A stretch of 64,000 nucleotides of DNA. Origin: Apricaphanius iberus. Its lineage: Eukaryota; Chordata; Actinopteri; Cyprinodontiformes; Aphaniidae. A program made the position numbers and the translations under genes. Of the stretch, positions 9,853-23,533 are shown one piece after another. The number at the start of each line of letters is the position of its first letter. Positions within the stretch are counted from its first letter, which is position 1. Under the pieces are notes generated by a model, which did no database searches, was not told where the DNA came from, and saw only the letters and a list, made by a program, of their open reading frames with translations. Location: the NCBI GenBank assembly GCA_028564705.1, contig JAPXFQ010002673.1, positions 157,488 to 221,487 of the forward strand, given 5' to 3'.

Positions 9853-12800
9853 AATAGGAGACCAGGAGCTGACTGTTGGTTGGGAACAGGTCAGTGTAGA
9901 GATTATTAAGAGGTAAGTAGTAGTGATATAGAGTGTGATGGTAAGGTCCTAAGTGGTGGATCGGAGGGGAGAAGCTTGGGGGAAGGTAAGTGGGACTCTG
10001 TAGACTAAGGTTGGCTGAAGGTGGGTGTGTGGATTCTGATTCTGTCTGATGTTGTTGCAGACGGTGAGCACTGTCGAAATCCAGATGACCATCCAGAGAA
10101 CAGGTGAGTGAAAGCTCAATGGGAATCCAGCTGGTAGTGTTGATTGAATGTGAGGATCAGTCCTTCACTTGCAGGTGGAGAAGTTGTTGGGGCGGACAGG
10201 CGAGCAGTGTGATGGCAGCAAGCGAGCTGATGAGTGTGGAGGTGGTTCCCAGGCGGGGAGCGGTGCAGAGGCTGACCAGGCAGGACCCAGAATTAAGGAG
10301 GGATTCTGATTTGGAAGGATCGGCAGGATGGTTACAGGTATCCGGGAATAATCTACTCCTAACGTGTACCACGCTAGGAGTGAGAACTGACTGGTGTCAG
10401 TTTGCCAGAGCTGCTTCCTTTTTGAGCTGGATCTTGATGAAGATCAACAAGGAACACCTGTTAGCTGCCGTCTGCCATACCCAGCAGAGAAGGTTGGAGG
10501 AGGAACACACAAACACCTACCCTCCAGCACACAGCTACAGAATCCAAGCATTTCATGTTTATTTAAAAAAAATCTAACATTAGTTTTTAGCGTTGCACAT
10601 ATGGCTGGGAAAATCAGCCACTACTTTAAAAAACGACCTCGCAAGAAGCAGAGTCAGGAGTCCAAGTGAAACAGTGCAGACAAATTAGCGTAACAAGCAG
10701 TTAAAAGGTAATTATAGCGGTGACAAGGTGTGAAAATTGTGTCTGAACGTAGTTCGCAGGGACAGGCGAGGGTCAAAATCATGATCAGAATGCAGGACAG
10801 GACAGTTTCTCAAAAACACAGAGCCAGTGGCTTCGACAAGCAGTGACTATATCAATTTACCCGGCTCAGACATATGCGTCATTTTAACAGTGGACAGGGG
10901 ACATGTGCCCAGCAATTTTTATGACTGGTTTGTCTCCACAAACCTGAAGCCTGGTTCACACCAGCCGCGGAACGCCGTTAAGTGAATGTTAAATGCGATC
11001 ATATTTGTGAATCTAAACAGATTATAGAGATGATATAAAGAGCTCTCCTCCTATCTAATGCAAAGGGAAACAGTAAGAGAAAATATATTTATTAAATGTG
11101 GAGAGTAAATAAACAAATATGTGTATTTCGACAGTAAATACTCCTCTCTACTACCGTGCACACTGTCACGTTTTCTTTCTGCGCAGATGCTACTTTGAAG
11201 ATTTTTACAGATGGAAAAAAAAAATCTAAAATCTAAAAGTCGTGGGTCTGGTGGAAGTTTCTTTACTGTGGATGGGTGAAAAAATATCAATATAATATTT
11301 TGGGTTGACTCCCACTTTCCCTGTGTGGAGATAGCATGTCTGAAAATCTCTCCAACTTTGCGTTGAATGCAGAATATTTTCACTATCTCAGCATCCACCT
11401 GAAACAGCGGATTGACCACAGGTACCCGTTCTATTGCAGGACACAGAACTGTAAATTAAAGTTGAAGTTTCTCTGCACAGAACAGGCGGGAATGCGTTTT
11501 ATTGTTGTGCATATTCTTCTGGGATGAATACATATACATTTGCCATCATTGTGCTATATGCGGATTTTAATGTTTGCCATTTGAGAAACAAAACATGTAA
11601 TCCTTTGACTTTCAACTGTTTTTAATTAAATAAAGATGCCATTTTCGACACATGTTTTACCCTGCAGTGAAACAGAATAATAATAGGCTATGACTAGTTA
11701 ATAATAACTGTCCCCAGTAATCTCCAAACCATACTATAGTTTATGGTTAGCCTATTGTCCCCAGCACTTTGAAACACAAACTGACGCCCTTGCGCTCAGG
11801 CATACAGAGGAAGGCATGCAATGTTTTCATGCCAAAACCACTGTGCTCTGTCTGGCTGCCAGAAGTGTGGATAAATCCCTACAACTTTCAGTTTAAAGTT
11901 TGATCCTTATTTTTTTAAGTATATTGTTTTAATAAAAGAATGCTTTAACATGATAATTGTCATATTCTTATTAGAACACTTAACTAAAAAATATGTTGCC
12001 TTTAAAAAAAGTGAGTCAGGTGATTGCACAGAATTCATGCATGTGTTGGCGTATGGTCAGGATGGAACCACCTGCGCCTCAATTTGAGCCAGGAAAAACC
12101 CTGTATAATAGTAGCTTCTTAATAAAAATGCCAAAGGACTTGGCATTTCCATTTAGGAGCTGGAATAAACATTTTTTACATTTAGTAAGAAATGAGTAAA
12201 TATAAAATAATACACAAAGTAAACAATCATATTTGTATGTTTAACTTCATATTCTTAGACTACCAAATTCTAGTGTTCATTATATGTTCTCCTGTTTTGT
12301 TTCTAATGTCAGTGGTTTGTTTAGGATTTTCACTGGTTGTGATTTTAACTCCAGTAAATGCAGTGTTTCCTGCTTGTGATTGGCTGCTGCGTAGGGTCAT
12401 TTACATATGAGTGAAGCTGTGAGAAGAGACAGAGTGGTGCACCAGCACAGAGCAGGCGTCAATGTTTGTTCACATTGATATCTGCTCTCAGATCAGTCTC
12501 AATGTGCGCTCAAGTTGGTGGCATGAATATGACTCCATAACAGCCATGGAAGCATAGTTGTGTTTTTATTGAAGCTTATTTTTATGTCACAGTTGCACTG
12601 AAAGCATTAATCTTTCTAGGTTTTTGTTGACTAGAGCTGAAATGAGGCTAGAGTGACGCATGCATGCTTGTCCTTACAGTACACAGGTAAGGAAGTCACT
12701 GCTTGCTCTGTTTGCACAATGTGAAGGGTGGATGGAGTGTTCAGAGTCAAGGGAAGTTTGCAGATTTAGGATTCCAACAGAAAACACTGATATGCGTACC

Positions 12801-13188
12801 ATGACTGTGAGAATGTTCTCAACGCTCCGAGGAGTGGTGGAACTATAAAGAGTATTTTTTTTAGAAGTGTTGGTACTGAGTACCGCTGCATACCGGCCCA
12901 CTTAAAGCTCTGCCTGGAGGGACTCTAAAGCAGAAGGTTTCTTGGTAGAAAAATAGACACTCTTTATTTTCTCAGTATTTAGAGTTCAGCACATGGCTTT
13001 AAGCAACACTCATCCTCTGTTATTAATAACTGAGCCTGTCTGCTAAGCATCACGTTTCCAGCAACATGGGGAAACACAAAATGGTTGTTCCTTGCAGAAC
13101 AGAAGATTTTGTTAAGGAGACATGTTAGCAGTTATTTTGTTGTGTTAATGGTTCTTGAGGTAAGATTGAAATCGCGATGAGGCCTCTC
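9853..13188. other. No gene recognised
   Basis: Mixed sequence with no convincing gene. At about 10060-10106 and 10168-10175 there are splice-like motifs (GTTGCAG and CACTTGCAG acceptors, ACAGGTGAGTG donor), but the intervening pieces show no recognisable protein. A small open frame at 10601 is listed separately. GCCTGGTTCACACC near 10952 resembles the terminus of a Harbinger-type MITE, without a visible partner end. The rest, including 11000-13100, shows nothing I can name. Confidence 0.45.
10601..10669 (+). CDS. Small ORF, possible first exon of a transposase
   Basis: A 22-residue open frame beginning MAGKISHYFKKRPRKK and ending at TGA 10667-10669. It combines a hydrophobic/aromatic stretch (ISHYF) with a strongly basic run that could be a nuclear localisation signal. 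Short N-terminal peptides of this style occur in hAT and ZMYM-like transposases, but nothing recognisable follows. Function unknown; it may equally be chance. Confidence 0.2.
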   Translation: MAGKISHYFKKRPRKKQSQESK

Positions 13189-13590
13189 AGGAGCTGTTTC
13201 CACAGGAGAGGAGTCTGATAACTAAAAGATCTGCCTCCTATTCTACTTTCAGAAATCCTAGGAACTACCAGTAGACCTGCATTCTGAGAACAAAGTTCTC
13301 TGTTAGGAACATATGGAACAATCAGATCTCTGATGTACGATGGAGCTGATTATTAAAGGCTTTATACGTAAGGAGGAGGATCTTAAACTCTGGATTTAAC
13401 AGGGAGCCAATGGAGAGAAGCCAAAACAGGAGAAATGTGATCTCTCTTTTTAATATTCATCAGAACTCTTGCTGCAGCATTTTGGATCAACTGAAGGCTT
13501 TTGATTATATGTTGTGGACTTCCTGATAATAAGGAATTACAGTAGTCCAGCCTTGAAGTAACAAATGCATGGACTAGTTTCTCACATACT
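13189..13590 (-). mobile_element. L2 LINE fragment, RT C-terminal region
   Basis: Reverse-strand piece of the same L2 subfamily as the intact copy at 58351-61018. It matches the block read there at about 59180-59580, which encodes the last quarter of ORF2. Several single-base differences and stops are present. It is not continuous with the neighbouring 3' fragment at 13735, because the order is reversed relative to a normal element; two separate insertions or a rearrangement are needed. Confidence 0.75.
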
Positions 13591-13734
13591 CTTAACCACA
13601 GAGGAAAGGAGCCGGTGCCCGAGCCCCGCCCGCATTTACCTGTTCAGATCCTCAGCCACTGTAAACAAATCACAATTTAATATTTCTGAGTTATAAAACT
13701 CAGGACCAAAAAGAATGTGTGAATATTTCCCTGT

Positions 13735-14165
13735 ATTCAATTCAATTCAATTCAGTTTATTTATATAGCGCCATTTCACAACAGATGTCATCTCAAGGCA
13801 CTTTACAAAAAGAGTTATTACAATACAATGCTTAGTGTAGAAATTACAGAACCACAGAAGATTGCGTTGTGGAATTCTCAGCAATCCCTCATACTGAGCA
13901 AGCATGCAGCGACAGTGGGAAGGAAAAACTCCCTTTTAACAGGAAGAAACCTCCGGCAGAACCAGGCTCAGCACAAGCGGTTATCTCCCGCGACCGTCTG
14001 TGGCTTGGAGAATACATAACAGAGACACAGAAAGAGCAATAGAACTGATGCAGAAGTTTGTTGCAGGACGTGGAGAATTTTCTGTCACTGCAATGCCATC
14101 TTAGTCAGGGTCGTCAAGCAGGGCTAATCCGGAGCACCTACTATAATAGAAAACAGGTTAGTGCT
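13735..14165 (-). mobile_element. L2 LINE 3' end fragment
   Basis: Reverse-strand L2 3' untranslated region. The terminus is the (ATTCA)n repeat at 13735-13755, which is the element's 3' tail. It is followed by the block found also at 28790, 40430-40660 (+), 52625-52815 (+) and 58351, containing AGTTTATTTATATAG and CTCAAGGCACTTTACAA. No coding sequence. Confidence 0.85.
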
Positions 14166-17100
14166 TGAATTGACAGCACATCATTCAGACTGCCTCTTTG
14201 TGCTCCCAGCCTCACCAGCTGCACAACAACAGTGCAAATATTCCCTCCCAGCCCGGCTGCATGAGAATACCTCCTCCACCCAGATTAAGGCCTATGCTTG
14301 TGCAAAGCTCGTCTCCTGTGGTGGAGTCAGACTTAAAGCCAGAGCTTAACTGCCATGTTCAGAAGTATTACACACTAAAACTGGATTTGGAGTGTCTGTG
14401 ACAAATCAGCATCTATGTGACAAACTTTTTAGGGAGTAAGGGGGAAGATGCTCTGATTCTCTCTTCAAAAAAGGATGAAAATATAAGTCTATTAAGCAGG
14501 TCATACGTCTACTGTAAGCCTCTTAGGTTGTAGAAAGACACACCTAGGATGCCAGGCTGCTCCCTGAGGAGCTAATCCAAAACCAGAACCTAATCTTGTG
14601 TTTGGTGATCAAACGACTGAGAATTAAGAAGTATAAATCTGCAGAAACAAATCTTATTATGGTGCGAAACCTTCAGCATGGCATCAACTATATTTACAGC
14701 TCAAGGTTGTGTAAAAAACTCTTTAAATTGTCACAGTTTGAGTTGAATGCTAAGCTCTAGCTGCTGGTGAGCAGGGGCTGGTACGTGGGTTTGCTGCTGC
14801 GCCGGCTCCTGCTGTCACCATCTGAAGTCTGTGCATTCGTTTATTTTCTACAGGCACAACACATCCCACTGGGCCTGAATTCCAACAGCAAATTAGTATT
14901 TAATTTGCACCCTGTGAATAAGCAATGTTGTTATACTTTTCTCACCCGGTTCTGAACTTTCAAAGGGAAACAAAATATTATATAGCAGAACAAGGATCAG
15001 CTGGGTGGATCAAATGGCTGTGTTCACCCAGCAAGGGATGGAATGTAATGGTTGAGATAACGAAAGAAAACAACAAATGCTTCCAAACAACTCTATGTAA
15101 TACACTCAGACTGGTTTTTCTGCTAGAATAATCAGAGTCATTTCTACTGGTACCCAGGGGGGGGTTTCTATCTTCTCCACCGAATGCTGCAGAGAATCTG
15201 GGCCCGACGTCACATCCTCTGAGCCTGGTTAAATAGGGGTCGCTGTGGGGCCGGCCTGCAGCGCTCTCAGGGAGGACAGCAGCTCATTAACATGATGGAG
15301 GAAGCAGTGCAAATATCAGGTGTCATCTTCCAAACTCTGGGTAGCCGGGTGGCCGTAACAAAGCCACAGTGTCTGTGATATGTGGCCCTGCTGGTCGTAA
15401 CTCAGTTTGGTGCTCTGCGACTCCAACCCCCCAATCATTTTTCATGAACGCACCAAGGTAGAAATTAATCCCCTTCATCTCTAAAAGATCTACTGAGAAA
15501 GAAAAAAAAACTGGTCAAAAAAGATTAAACCAACAATTAACTCTGTTAATGTCCTCATCTTACGAAAGGATTTATTCAGTGTTGATGGATCAGAAGAACT
15601 GAATATTATGGTCTGTACTGTATATCTCCAACTTGCCAGCTATCAAAGACCATGGCTTTAAAGCTTTTCCACATTCTAACTACATATATGCCTCAGTTGA
15701 AAACAGATTTTTGTGTTAATGTTTGTAAAAAGGTACAAAGTCCAACTTTTCCTTTTCCCTCATTTCAGACTAGATTTGGTGCAGTGGTTGGACCAAAAGG
15801 CACAGGACAATGGTAGGTTAATTGCATGGATTTTAATAAGAAAAAAGTAAAGAAACATTTTACAACTAACCAGTAGCATCCAAGAAAAGGAAAACCAGAA
15901 ATGATATGCAGATAACTGAAGGGAACGATGGGAGAAACCATCAATGATCTGAATGAACCAGAGAGCTTATATGAACTAGTGAAGAACGGTGAAGCAACCT
16001 GATAACTGATTAGACAAAGAAGATGCAGCTGGGAGAGAGTGAGAGCAGAGGGAGATGGGAGATTTTTTACAGCTGGGCAGGGAAGCAGAATAGAAAAATA
16101 AAACTTTAAGCGTAATACATTAAGAAAATAAAGTAGAAAACTAACAATAAGATCTGAGTAAATAGTATATAATACTTAAGGATAAGATAAAAATAAAGAT
16201 ATAAATACCAAAAAGACCTGAAATTACAGACCAACAATCTAATGGCAAAAGTAAAACAGATCCAACACGGATGAAGATTGTGAGATAAGATGCAAATAAA
16301 AGATCAAAAACCCAAACCCGATTTTAAAAAAAGGACAAACTTCTAAGGATTGTAACATTTCTGTGATTTGGTTATTGTTTATTCATTACATTATATTTTT
16401 ACATAAAAGGACCCAAAGGCCACAGTGGATTTCAATTTTAGTATTCTGAGGGGTTTTAATTGGTCAGCTGAATAGTAGCTAATTAATAAGAGAGGAAATG
16501 ACTTTCTCAGTTTTGTTTTCAGTTTCAAGCATATAGCATACCAAGGTGAGTGACCTGTCTGCATATGGTATAGTGAGATTAAGTAACATTATTACAGGAA
16601 GGGATCAGTTCCTTTGTGGGTGCTTTCATGTGTAACAACGATCCACAGGTGGAGTACATGTGTGGTGTTCTTGTGTTGGATTTTCTATGATTTGCTATGA
16701 GTGCTTTGAACATTTGACATTCATAAGGACACAATGAAACTATGGCTTTAGGTATGCAAGCAATTTATAGTGCATTTTACTGATGATTAAAAAGACAGTA
16801 AAGTGGATTTTTTTGTAGGATTTGAATGCCAGGGAGACCAAGATACTGAAGTCCAAGCGGCCAACTGGTCTGCACCTCAGTGTATGAATAAGTGACAGTT
16901 TGTAGGTGTGGATGGGTGCATATAATTCATTGTGTAAAAACACCTTCTGTGCTTTAGAAGTTCAGTCCATTTAACATTCCATTCCAGCAGCAGAGATCAA
17001 AACCCATATAAAATGTCATGTTTCAAGTTTGTTTTTTATATCAGTCAGAATACAGAGAATATTGTAGATTATAGGTTTTTAAAGATGTTGTCTGGGAGAA

Positions 17101-18489
17101 AATCAATTCAAACCTGCCAAAAAAATACTTGAAATATTTGTACATTTAAATAAATAAAGACATTTCTATTTTATGAGATTCTTGCTTGTCTACTGAACGG
17201 CTGATATTAAATTGAATTGATATTTGAGAAAAGCTTTATTACCAGATACCCCTTTTGGCCACAACTGATCAATAGGCCTAATAAACATAATTAAGCTAAA
17301 TGAGGCTCATTCTACAATTTTGCCTCATAATTAGGCAGCTTGATAGGGTAATTTAGTAACATGTGTTCAGATGTATTGTTTGTTTATTTATTTATTTATT
17401 ATTTTTTTTTGGTGTTTCTGGTTTTGGATACGCTGTAGCCAGAAGGATCTTTCTGTTTTTGGACAATTATGATGCTTCACCATAGATAGCAATGAGGCAG
17501 TTTGTTTTGTGCAACCAGCAGCTGTATATCAACATTTCAAAAGCTCAAACAATACCTGAACTAATACCCCACATCCTAGATGAGTTAAAAAGGACGCGTG
17601 AATGTGGAGGACAAGACAAACTAAGAGAGAAGAAGGAAGGTCAACCAAGCTCTTTCATCGATCATCATGATGAAGGTTAGATGTCTGGCAAACATATTAG
17701 TTGAACTTCAAGTGCGTAACCAGAATTTTCAAACTGCAGAACTGGGTTTTTCACCGAGCCGTGGTTCCAGGATCACATCCCAAACAATTTAACCTACACA
17801 TTATGGTCGACAGAGACAACACTTTGAATTCATTTCTAAAGATTATTCTGACTCCTCACTCTCTGCTAAACTACTAACGTAACAGTTTGCCAACTCCATT
17901 AGATAAAAATGATATTGGATTTGTTTTATGCAGTTGTCAGGAATATATACACCTCATTTGCAAGACGTCCTCTTAGCAAAGTAAGTCGTAATATTTTATT
18001 TTTTAACTAAGAGTATAAACCTCTTGCTCAAATGCAACGGCTAATAAGAACACAATAAGAAAATGTTCAAGGGATGTTAAAGAAGTTCTTCCTGTCTCAC
18101 ACGGATATGACATTAATGCCATGACAGACTTAACACCTGTGTGTACCCCCCCCCCACACACACACACCACCACCACACACACAAAAGCTTACCCGATAAC
18201 AAATCCTGTATCACAAGTGACCTGAAAAAATGCTTAGCAAAAAAAGGCCCTTCATTGATGGAGACGGGATTATTGAGGAATATACAGTAGCAAATTAAAG
18301 TCAAGATTAGAGACGGCATGGAGGCATGCATGAAGATGTTTGAGAGCAAACCAAAGCAGAACAATATCAGAGATGTGTGCTGAATGATTTAACTAAAATT
18401 CAACTCAACAATACTTCAAATTCTTCAAGCAAAATGAGGGCCAGCATTGTAAAACTTTGTGCTCCCATCATCTCCCCTACTTGCTTCTA
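14166..18489. other. No gene recognised
   Basis: About 4.3 kb of AT-rich sequence without a recognisable gene or element. All open frames are under 90 codons. Simple repeats are present: a TTTA run near 17384-17402 and a C/CA tract listed separately. This is the best candidate in the left half for ordinary host intergenic DNA. Confidence 0.5.
18145..18184. repeat. Poly-C / CA microsatellite
   Basis: A run of C followed by (CA)n interrupted by CACCAC. It is simple sequence that also generates a small spurious open frame on the reverse strand. Confidence 0.85.
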
Positions 18490-18800
18490 TTTCCCTAAAA
18501 GCCAAGGATAGAGTTAAAGAGACCAAACCAGACAAGGCCCTACGTCCAGGTGGTTTCAGCCCCAGAGTCTAAAAGGCCACTATTGACTAGTCATCTGGGA
18601 TTCGGCAGCATTTTTCAACCTTAGCAAAGATGATTAGACCTAGGAGAAGGTTCTAGTGCTCTGAAAGACATTGTTTGTTTCAGTAACAAAAACTGCTTAT
18701 CAGAGCCATTTTAAGGACTATAGTGCTGTTGCTCTGACATTCCTCATGAGAAAGGTTCAGAAGGGACCAATGCTGACCCAAAAATGCTTTGAGTACACAT
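18490..18800 (+). mobile_element. Rex1-type LINE fragment
   Basis: Conceptual translation across frames gives pieces of a Rex1/CR1-type reverse transcriptase: DKALRPGGFSPRV followed by a stop (near 18530), and then a decayed match to the fingers block usually reading YRPVALTSHLMK (near 18715-18760). The order and spacing fit that family. Heavily mutated and without ends, so an old copy. Confidence 0.55.
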
Positions 18801-19204
18801 TTCTTTAAAATGAAGGGAGCCAATAAAAGAAGTAGTTTTAAGTATTACACATAAAAAAATAGAAAAAAAAATAAACACAAGAGGTACAAACTCAGGGGTT
18901 CAAACTGACAGAATGTTGCAGCTGGTTACTACGTTATATATGAAAGGTAGCATGTGAAATGTTTCCATTCAACAAAAACTGAAGGATAAACTCATACTGA
19001 ACTTTCAACTCTCTATCCTCTCATAAACCCAGTTGTTTGTGTCAAGGAAATGGACTGAACTTGTATAGTTTATATTTCTAGTCACACTCACCACTCAAAA
19101 AACTTTACATTGTAGCCATATTCAGCTATTCTCACTCTTCAACGTGTGTGCATGCATCCACTGACAGGAGATTTCTGTTGGCAACTTGCGATTAGGTGCC
19201 TTGC

Positions 19205-19870
19205 CCACCTGTAAGGTGTTTTCCCCCAGGCTTTAAAAGCAGCAGTTATCAAGCCACTACTAAAGAAAAACCTGGACAACACATTAATGTAGAACTACAG
19301 GCCAATCTCTAATCTCCCATTCATCAGCAAGATTATTGAAAAGTTATGTTACAAGAGTAACTAGTAACTTCCTAACAATGACCAACCACTTTGATAATGA
19401 TCCATCTTGTTTCCGTGCTCATCACAGCACTGACACTGCCCTTGTCAAAGTTTTCAATGACATTCACATTAATACATACAGTGGTAGAACCACAGTGCTG
19501 GATCTGTTGGACCTCAGTGCAGCATTTGACACTAAATGCATGGAACAAATCAATAGCTCGATGTCTCCTAATTTTCTCCAGCTAAACAGAAACCAAACTA
19601 AGTAATCTTTGGACCTAAAGAGGAATGAGCAAGAGTCAGCACACAGCTTTGGTTGATAAAACTAGAAAGTACTGATCGGCCTGAAATCTAGGTGTAATGA
19701 TGTCCTCAGACCTTAACATCCAGGGTCACATAAAGGTAATAATAAGGTCAGCATTTTATCACCTGGAGAACATTTCTAGGATTTAAGGACTAATGTCGCA
19801 ACAGGACCTTAAAAAACTCATCCATGCGTTCATCTTTAGTCGGACTGATTACTGCATCAGCGTCCTCACT
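19205..19870 (+). mobile_element. L2 LINE fragment with internal deletion
   Basis: Same subfamily as 1-2517. It contains the HHSTDTALVK and LDLSAAFD parts of the RT (about 19420-19540) and then jumps, with roughly 330 bp missing, to the LNRNQTK block (about 19575). It ends within the RT C-terminal region near 19870. Long stretches are almost identical to the reverse complement of 22470-23460 in this window, including about 55 bp around TTTAAAAGCAGCAGTTATCA. Confidence 0.8.
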
Positions 19871-19874
19871 AGAG

Positions 19875-20080
19875 CATGGATACCCGACCCGGCCCCGATG
19901 GCACCTGACGGTTTAGGCCGGGTTCGGTCAGATATTTAGAAAGAATGCTCAGGTTTGGGCCGTGTTCGGTCAAATCAGAGGAGGGAGAGTGAAAACTTTC
20001 ACCTCTATAAAGGCTCTATGAGAGCAGCCACCGAGGGCTCGGACAGAGGAGGAGATTAAAACAAGTTAAAATAGAAAATA
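19875..20080. mobile_element. Possible hAT-type MITE end
   Basis: GGATACCCGACCCGGCCCCGA followed by GGCCGGGTTCGGTCAG and a diverged repeat of it (GGGCCGTGTTCGGTCA) resembles the sub-terminal repeats of a common fish hAT family. A matching opposite end was not found, so this is at best one end of a truncated element. Confidence 0.3.
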
Positions 20081-21988
20081 AACAGGAACTAATATAAATA
20101 GGAAGATAAAGATATTAATACATAAAAGGAAATGAAATTTCAATATAATATACAAAAAATGGCAAATTCTGCATTTTTTGCTAATTTATCAGGAACTTGC
20201 AACATGTTTGACCAATTGGAATGCTCGCTTCTCACCATTCTATATCTAACACTTTCACATATCACATTCATGTCCAGGTATTTATGTGAGAGGGAAATAT
20301 GTGGCATGTGCTAATAAAAGTCTCTGCCAAGAACCATGCTATAGGCCAGGGGCGGATCTAGGATTGAAGAATATCTGGGGCTAAGCCCAGATGACTGATG
20401 TGTTTTTTTGGCATGTAAAACAATAATTTTTTCAAATGATACTGCATCTCAACTGTTGAATTCTGATCACGATAAAGAATACAAAAAGCATTGGATTACA
20501 ACTACTGTACTTTAATTAAGCAAAAAAGCACTATAAATCAACAATAATAACTATCAATATCACAAATAGTCAGGTGCTGATTGAAGTCACCTCAGATCAC
20601 TCCCACATGGAAAGAATCTGTTTTGAATATATGTGACATATTTGATTATTATAGGTACCTATATGTACCTATAATACAGGAAAACGATCAATTGTCAAAA
20701 TGCCACATATTCAAATCCTATAGGTTTAAATTGGCTCTGTCTGTGCAGGACGAGGTCCTCAGTTTCATAGGTTCCTTTTGTGACAAGGTGTCAACCAGGT
20801 CACAGGCAGGATTTGATCCCCAGACTGAGAGAGTCATGCATGCTAACCAGTCAGCCAAAGGGACAACACATTGATCAAGATCTTTTGGCGTTTTAGTGAC
20901 AAGACCTCCACACTGTCAGACTTGTAAAATATATTTTCCTGAAAAATTCCAGACGGCATAGGGAAAAAAATACTGTATTCACCCTCTGTCCATTCTAGGA
21001 GTACAGGGCGGATCAGTGAGAGTGACATCATTATATTAAACAACCCAAAGTATGCAGATCATGCGTATGATTAATCTACAATGGATGCGGTGCGCGGCGC
21101 TTGAGTAGTCGGTTGCCTCTTAAAATAATTGGAATAAACTAAATAATACACAAAAAGGAAAAGAGTTTCAAGGGTGGTCATCTTATGTATTGCCAATAGT
21201 TAATTTCCATTTCATGCCAGTTACATGTGATAGCAATGAAAACAGCTTGTTCAGATAGTCTTTCCAAATTCTGTAATAGTCATATTTCAAAGTAATTTGC
21301 ATTAAATGATTAATTACATGTTATTAACTGCATCTAGGGAATATGTCATGTAGAAATCAGAGTATTTGAACAGATGTAAGTAAGGAGAAGAGTTGACCTT
21401 TGACCTTGTTCCCTTTTGCTCTGCTTTGTGAAGTGTTTTTGACCTTAGGGGAAAAAACATCTAGACAGTATATGAAGGACTGAGGAGGATAATATTGGAT
21501 AACGTTATACCATTAAGGGTGGAGGAATAACAGGATGTGGGATAGTTCTGGCTTTGTCCAGCTCTGGAGCTCTGTATGATGGAACTGTCCCCTCATTTTA
21601 AAACTTTGGCAGAATTGGCACTCATCAGTCTCCAGTTTGGTAGCAGAGCACGAAGTCAGCCTCCAGAACAACATCAGGTTGTGAGACTGTGTTCAGGCCA
21701 GAGCAGGTGAGTTGTACATATTTTAAGTGTGATTGTCAGATTGCATACTAATTAAAACGGATGAAAATTAATATCAATAAATATATCATAATTTTGAAAT
21801 TAAAAAATTATTATGACTGGATTTTTTAACCTGGTCAATCATTTCAATGGACAACAAAGATATACTAATCAATAAAAAGCTAAAAGTATTTTTGCTGTCT
21901 TTAAAATTTTTGAGTAGATGTCTTGCATTGGAGGGTTGTAGGTTCAGTTCCAGCTTCCTCCTGTCCCATATCGATGTGCCCCTGGGCG
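20081..21988. other. No gene recognised
   Basis: AT-rich sequence. GGGGCGGATCTAG near 20349 resembles the terminus of a fish DNA transposon, but no partner end was found. Open frames are under 100 codons and without motifs. Confidence 0.45.
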
Positions 21989-23533
21989 AGGCAAGATCAT
22001 TTTATTTGTAAACCACATTTTCAACACAAGGCAATTCAAGGTTATTAACATGATTTGACAGAATTTATTAAAGAAAACACTTAACATTTGATTAAAAACA
22101 ATTTATTTAAGCATAAAAACATATAATAAAACTAAACAGTAGAGTTGTAATCTTTGATTTAAAATAACCTAACGATTCAACAGCTTTACAGTCATCAGGA
22201 AATTGTTTCAGATTTATGGAGCATAGAAGCTGACAGCTGCTTCTGCATGTTCTAATTCTAGGGATGATTAGTAAACTAAAGTAAGAGTATATGAGTGGTC
22301 TGCTGGGTTGCTATAGTGACCATTTAGTGATTTATAAACTAGTAGGAGTATTTAGAAGTTTATTCTCTTAGCTGCAGGGAGCCAGTGTACGGACTTAAGA
22401 ACTGGGGTGATGTGTTCTACTTTCCTGGTTCTAGCGAGGACGCCAGCAGCAGCATTCTGGATCAGCTGCAGCTGTCTGAGTGACTTTTTAGGTAGACCTG
22501 TGAGAACGTTGTTGCAGTAATCAATCCGACTAAAGATGAATGCATGGATTAGATTTTTTAATCCTAGAAATTTTCTTTAGGTAATAAAAGGCTGACCTTG
22601 TTATTACCTTTATGTGACCCTGGATGTTAAGGTCTGAGGCCATTATTACGCCTAGATTTCAGGCCGATCAGTACTTTCTAGTTTTATCAACCAAAGCTGT
22701 GTGCTGACTCTTGCTCATTCCTCTTTAGGTCAACATATAACTACTTCAGTTTTATTTCTGTTCAGCTGGAGCAGGTTATGGGACATCCAGCTATTGATTT
22801 GCTTGATACATTTACTTAGTGCCTGGATCAGTACATAGTCACCTGGTGACAGTGTAATATATAGCTGAGTGTCATCTGCACAGTTATGGTAGTTAATCTT
22901 ATTGGTTGTTGTTTTCTGGGCTAGTGGGAGCATGTAGATTTTAAATAGAACCCCACATGTGATTTCTGTTTGTTTTGATGAAAAGTTTCCTACTGAAACA
23001 AATAATTCCCTGTTCTTCAGGTAGGACTCAAACGAGCCAGGTACTGTACCAGATAGTCTGTCCAAGCTCTCTAGTCATTCCAGTAATATTTTATGATTAA
23101 TCGTCAAATGCTGCACTGAGGTCCAACAGATCCAGCACTGTGGTTCTACCACTGTATGTATTAATGTGAATGTCATTGAAAACTTTGACAAGGGCAGTGT
23201 CAGTGCTGTGATGAGCACGGAAACAAGATGGATCATTATCAGAGCGGTTGGTCATTGTTAGGAAGTTACTAGTTACTGTTGTAACATAACTTTTCAATAA
23301 TCTTGCTGATGAATGGGAGATTAGAGATTGGCCTGTAGTTCTACATTAGTGTGTTGTCCAGGTTGTTTAATTTAGTAGTGGCTTGTAGTGGCTTGTAGTA
23401 GTGTTTAGTAGTGGCTTGATAACTGCTGCTTTTAAAGCCTGGGGGAAAACACCTTACAGGAGGAATGTGTTAACTATTTGAATCAGATTAGACTTAATGA
23501 CAGGGAAAACTTTGTTTTAGAAAAGCTGTTGGT

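Noticed and set aside
10020..10200. Possible small exons of a host gene (acceptor and donor look-alikes)
   Set aside because: The enclosed sequences give no recognisable protein and no continuous frame across the candidate junctions.
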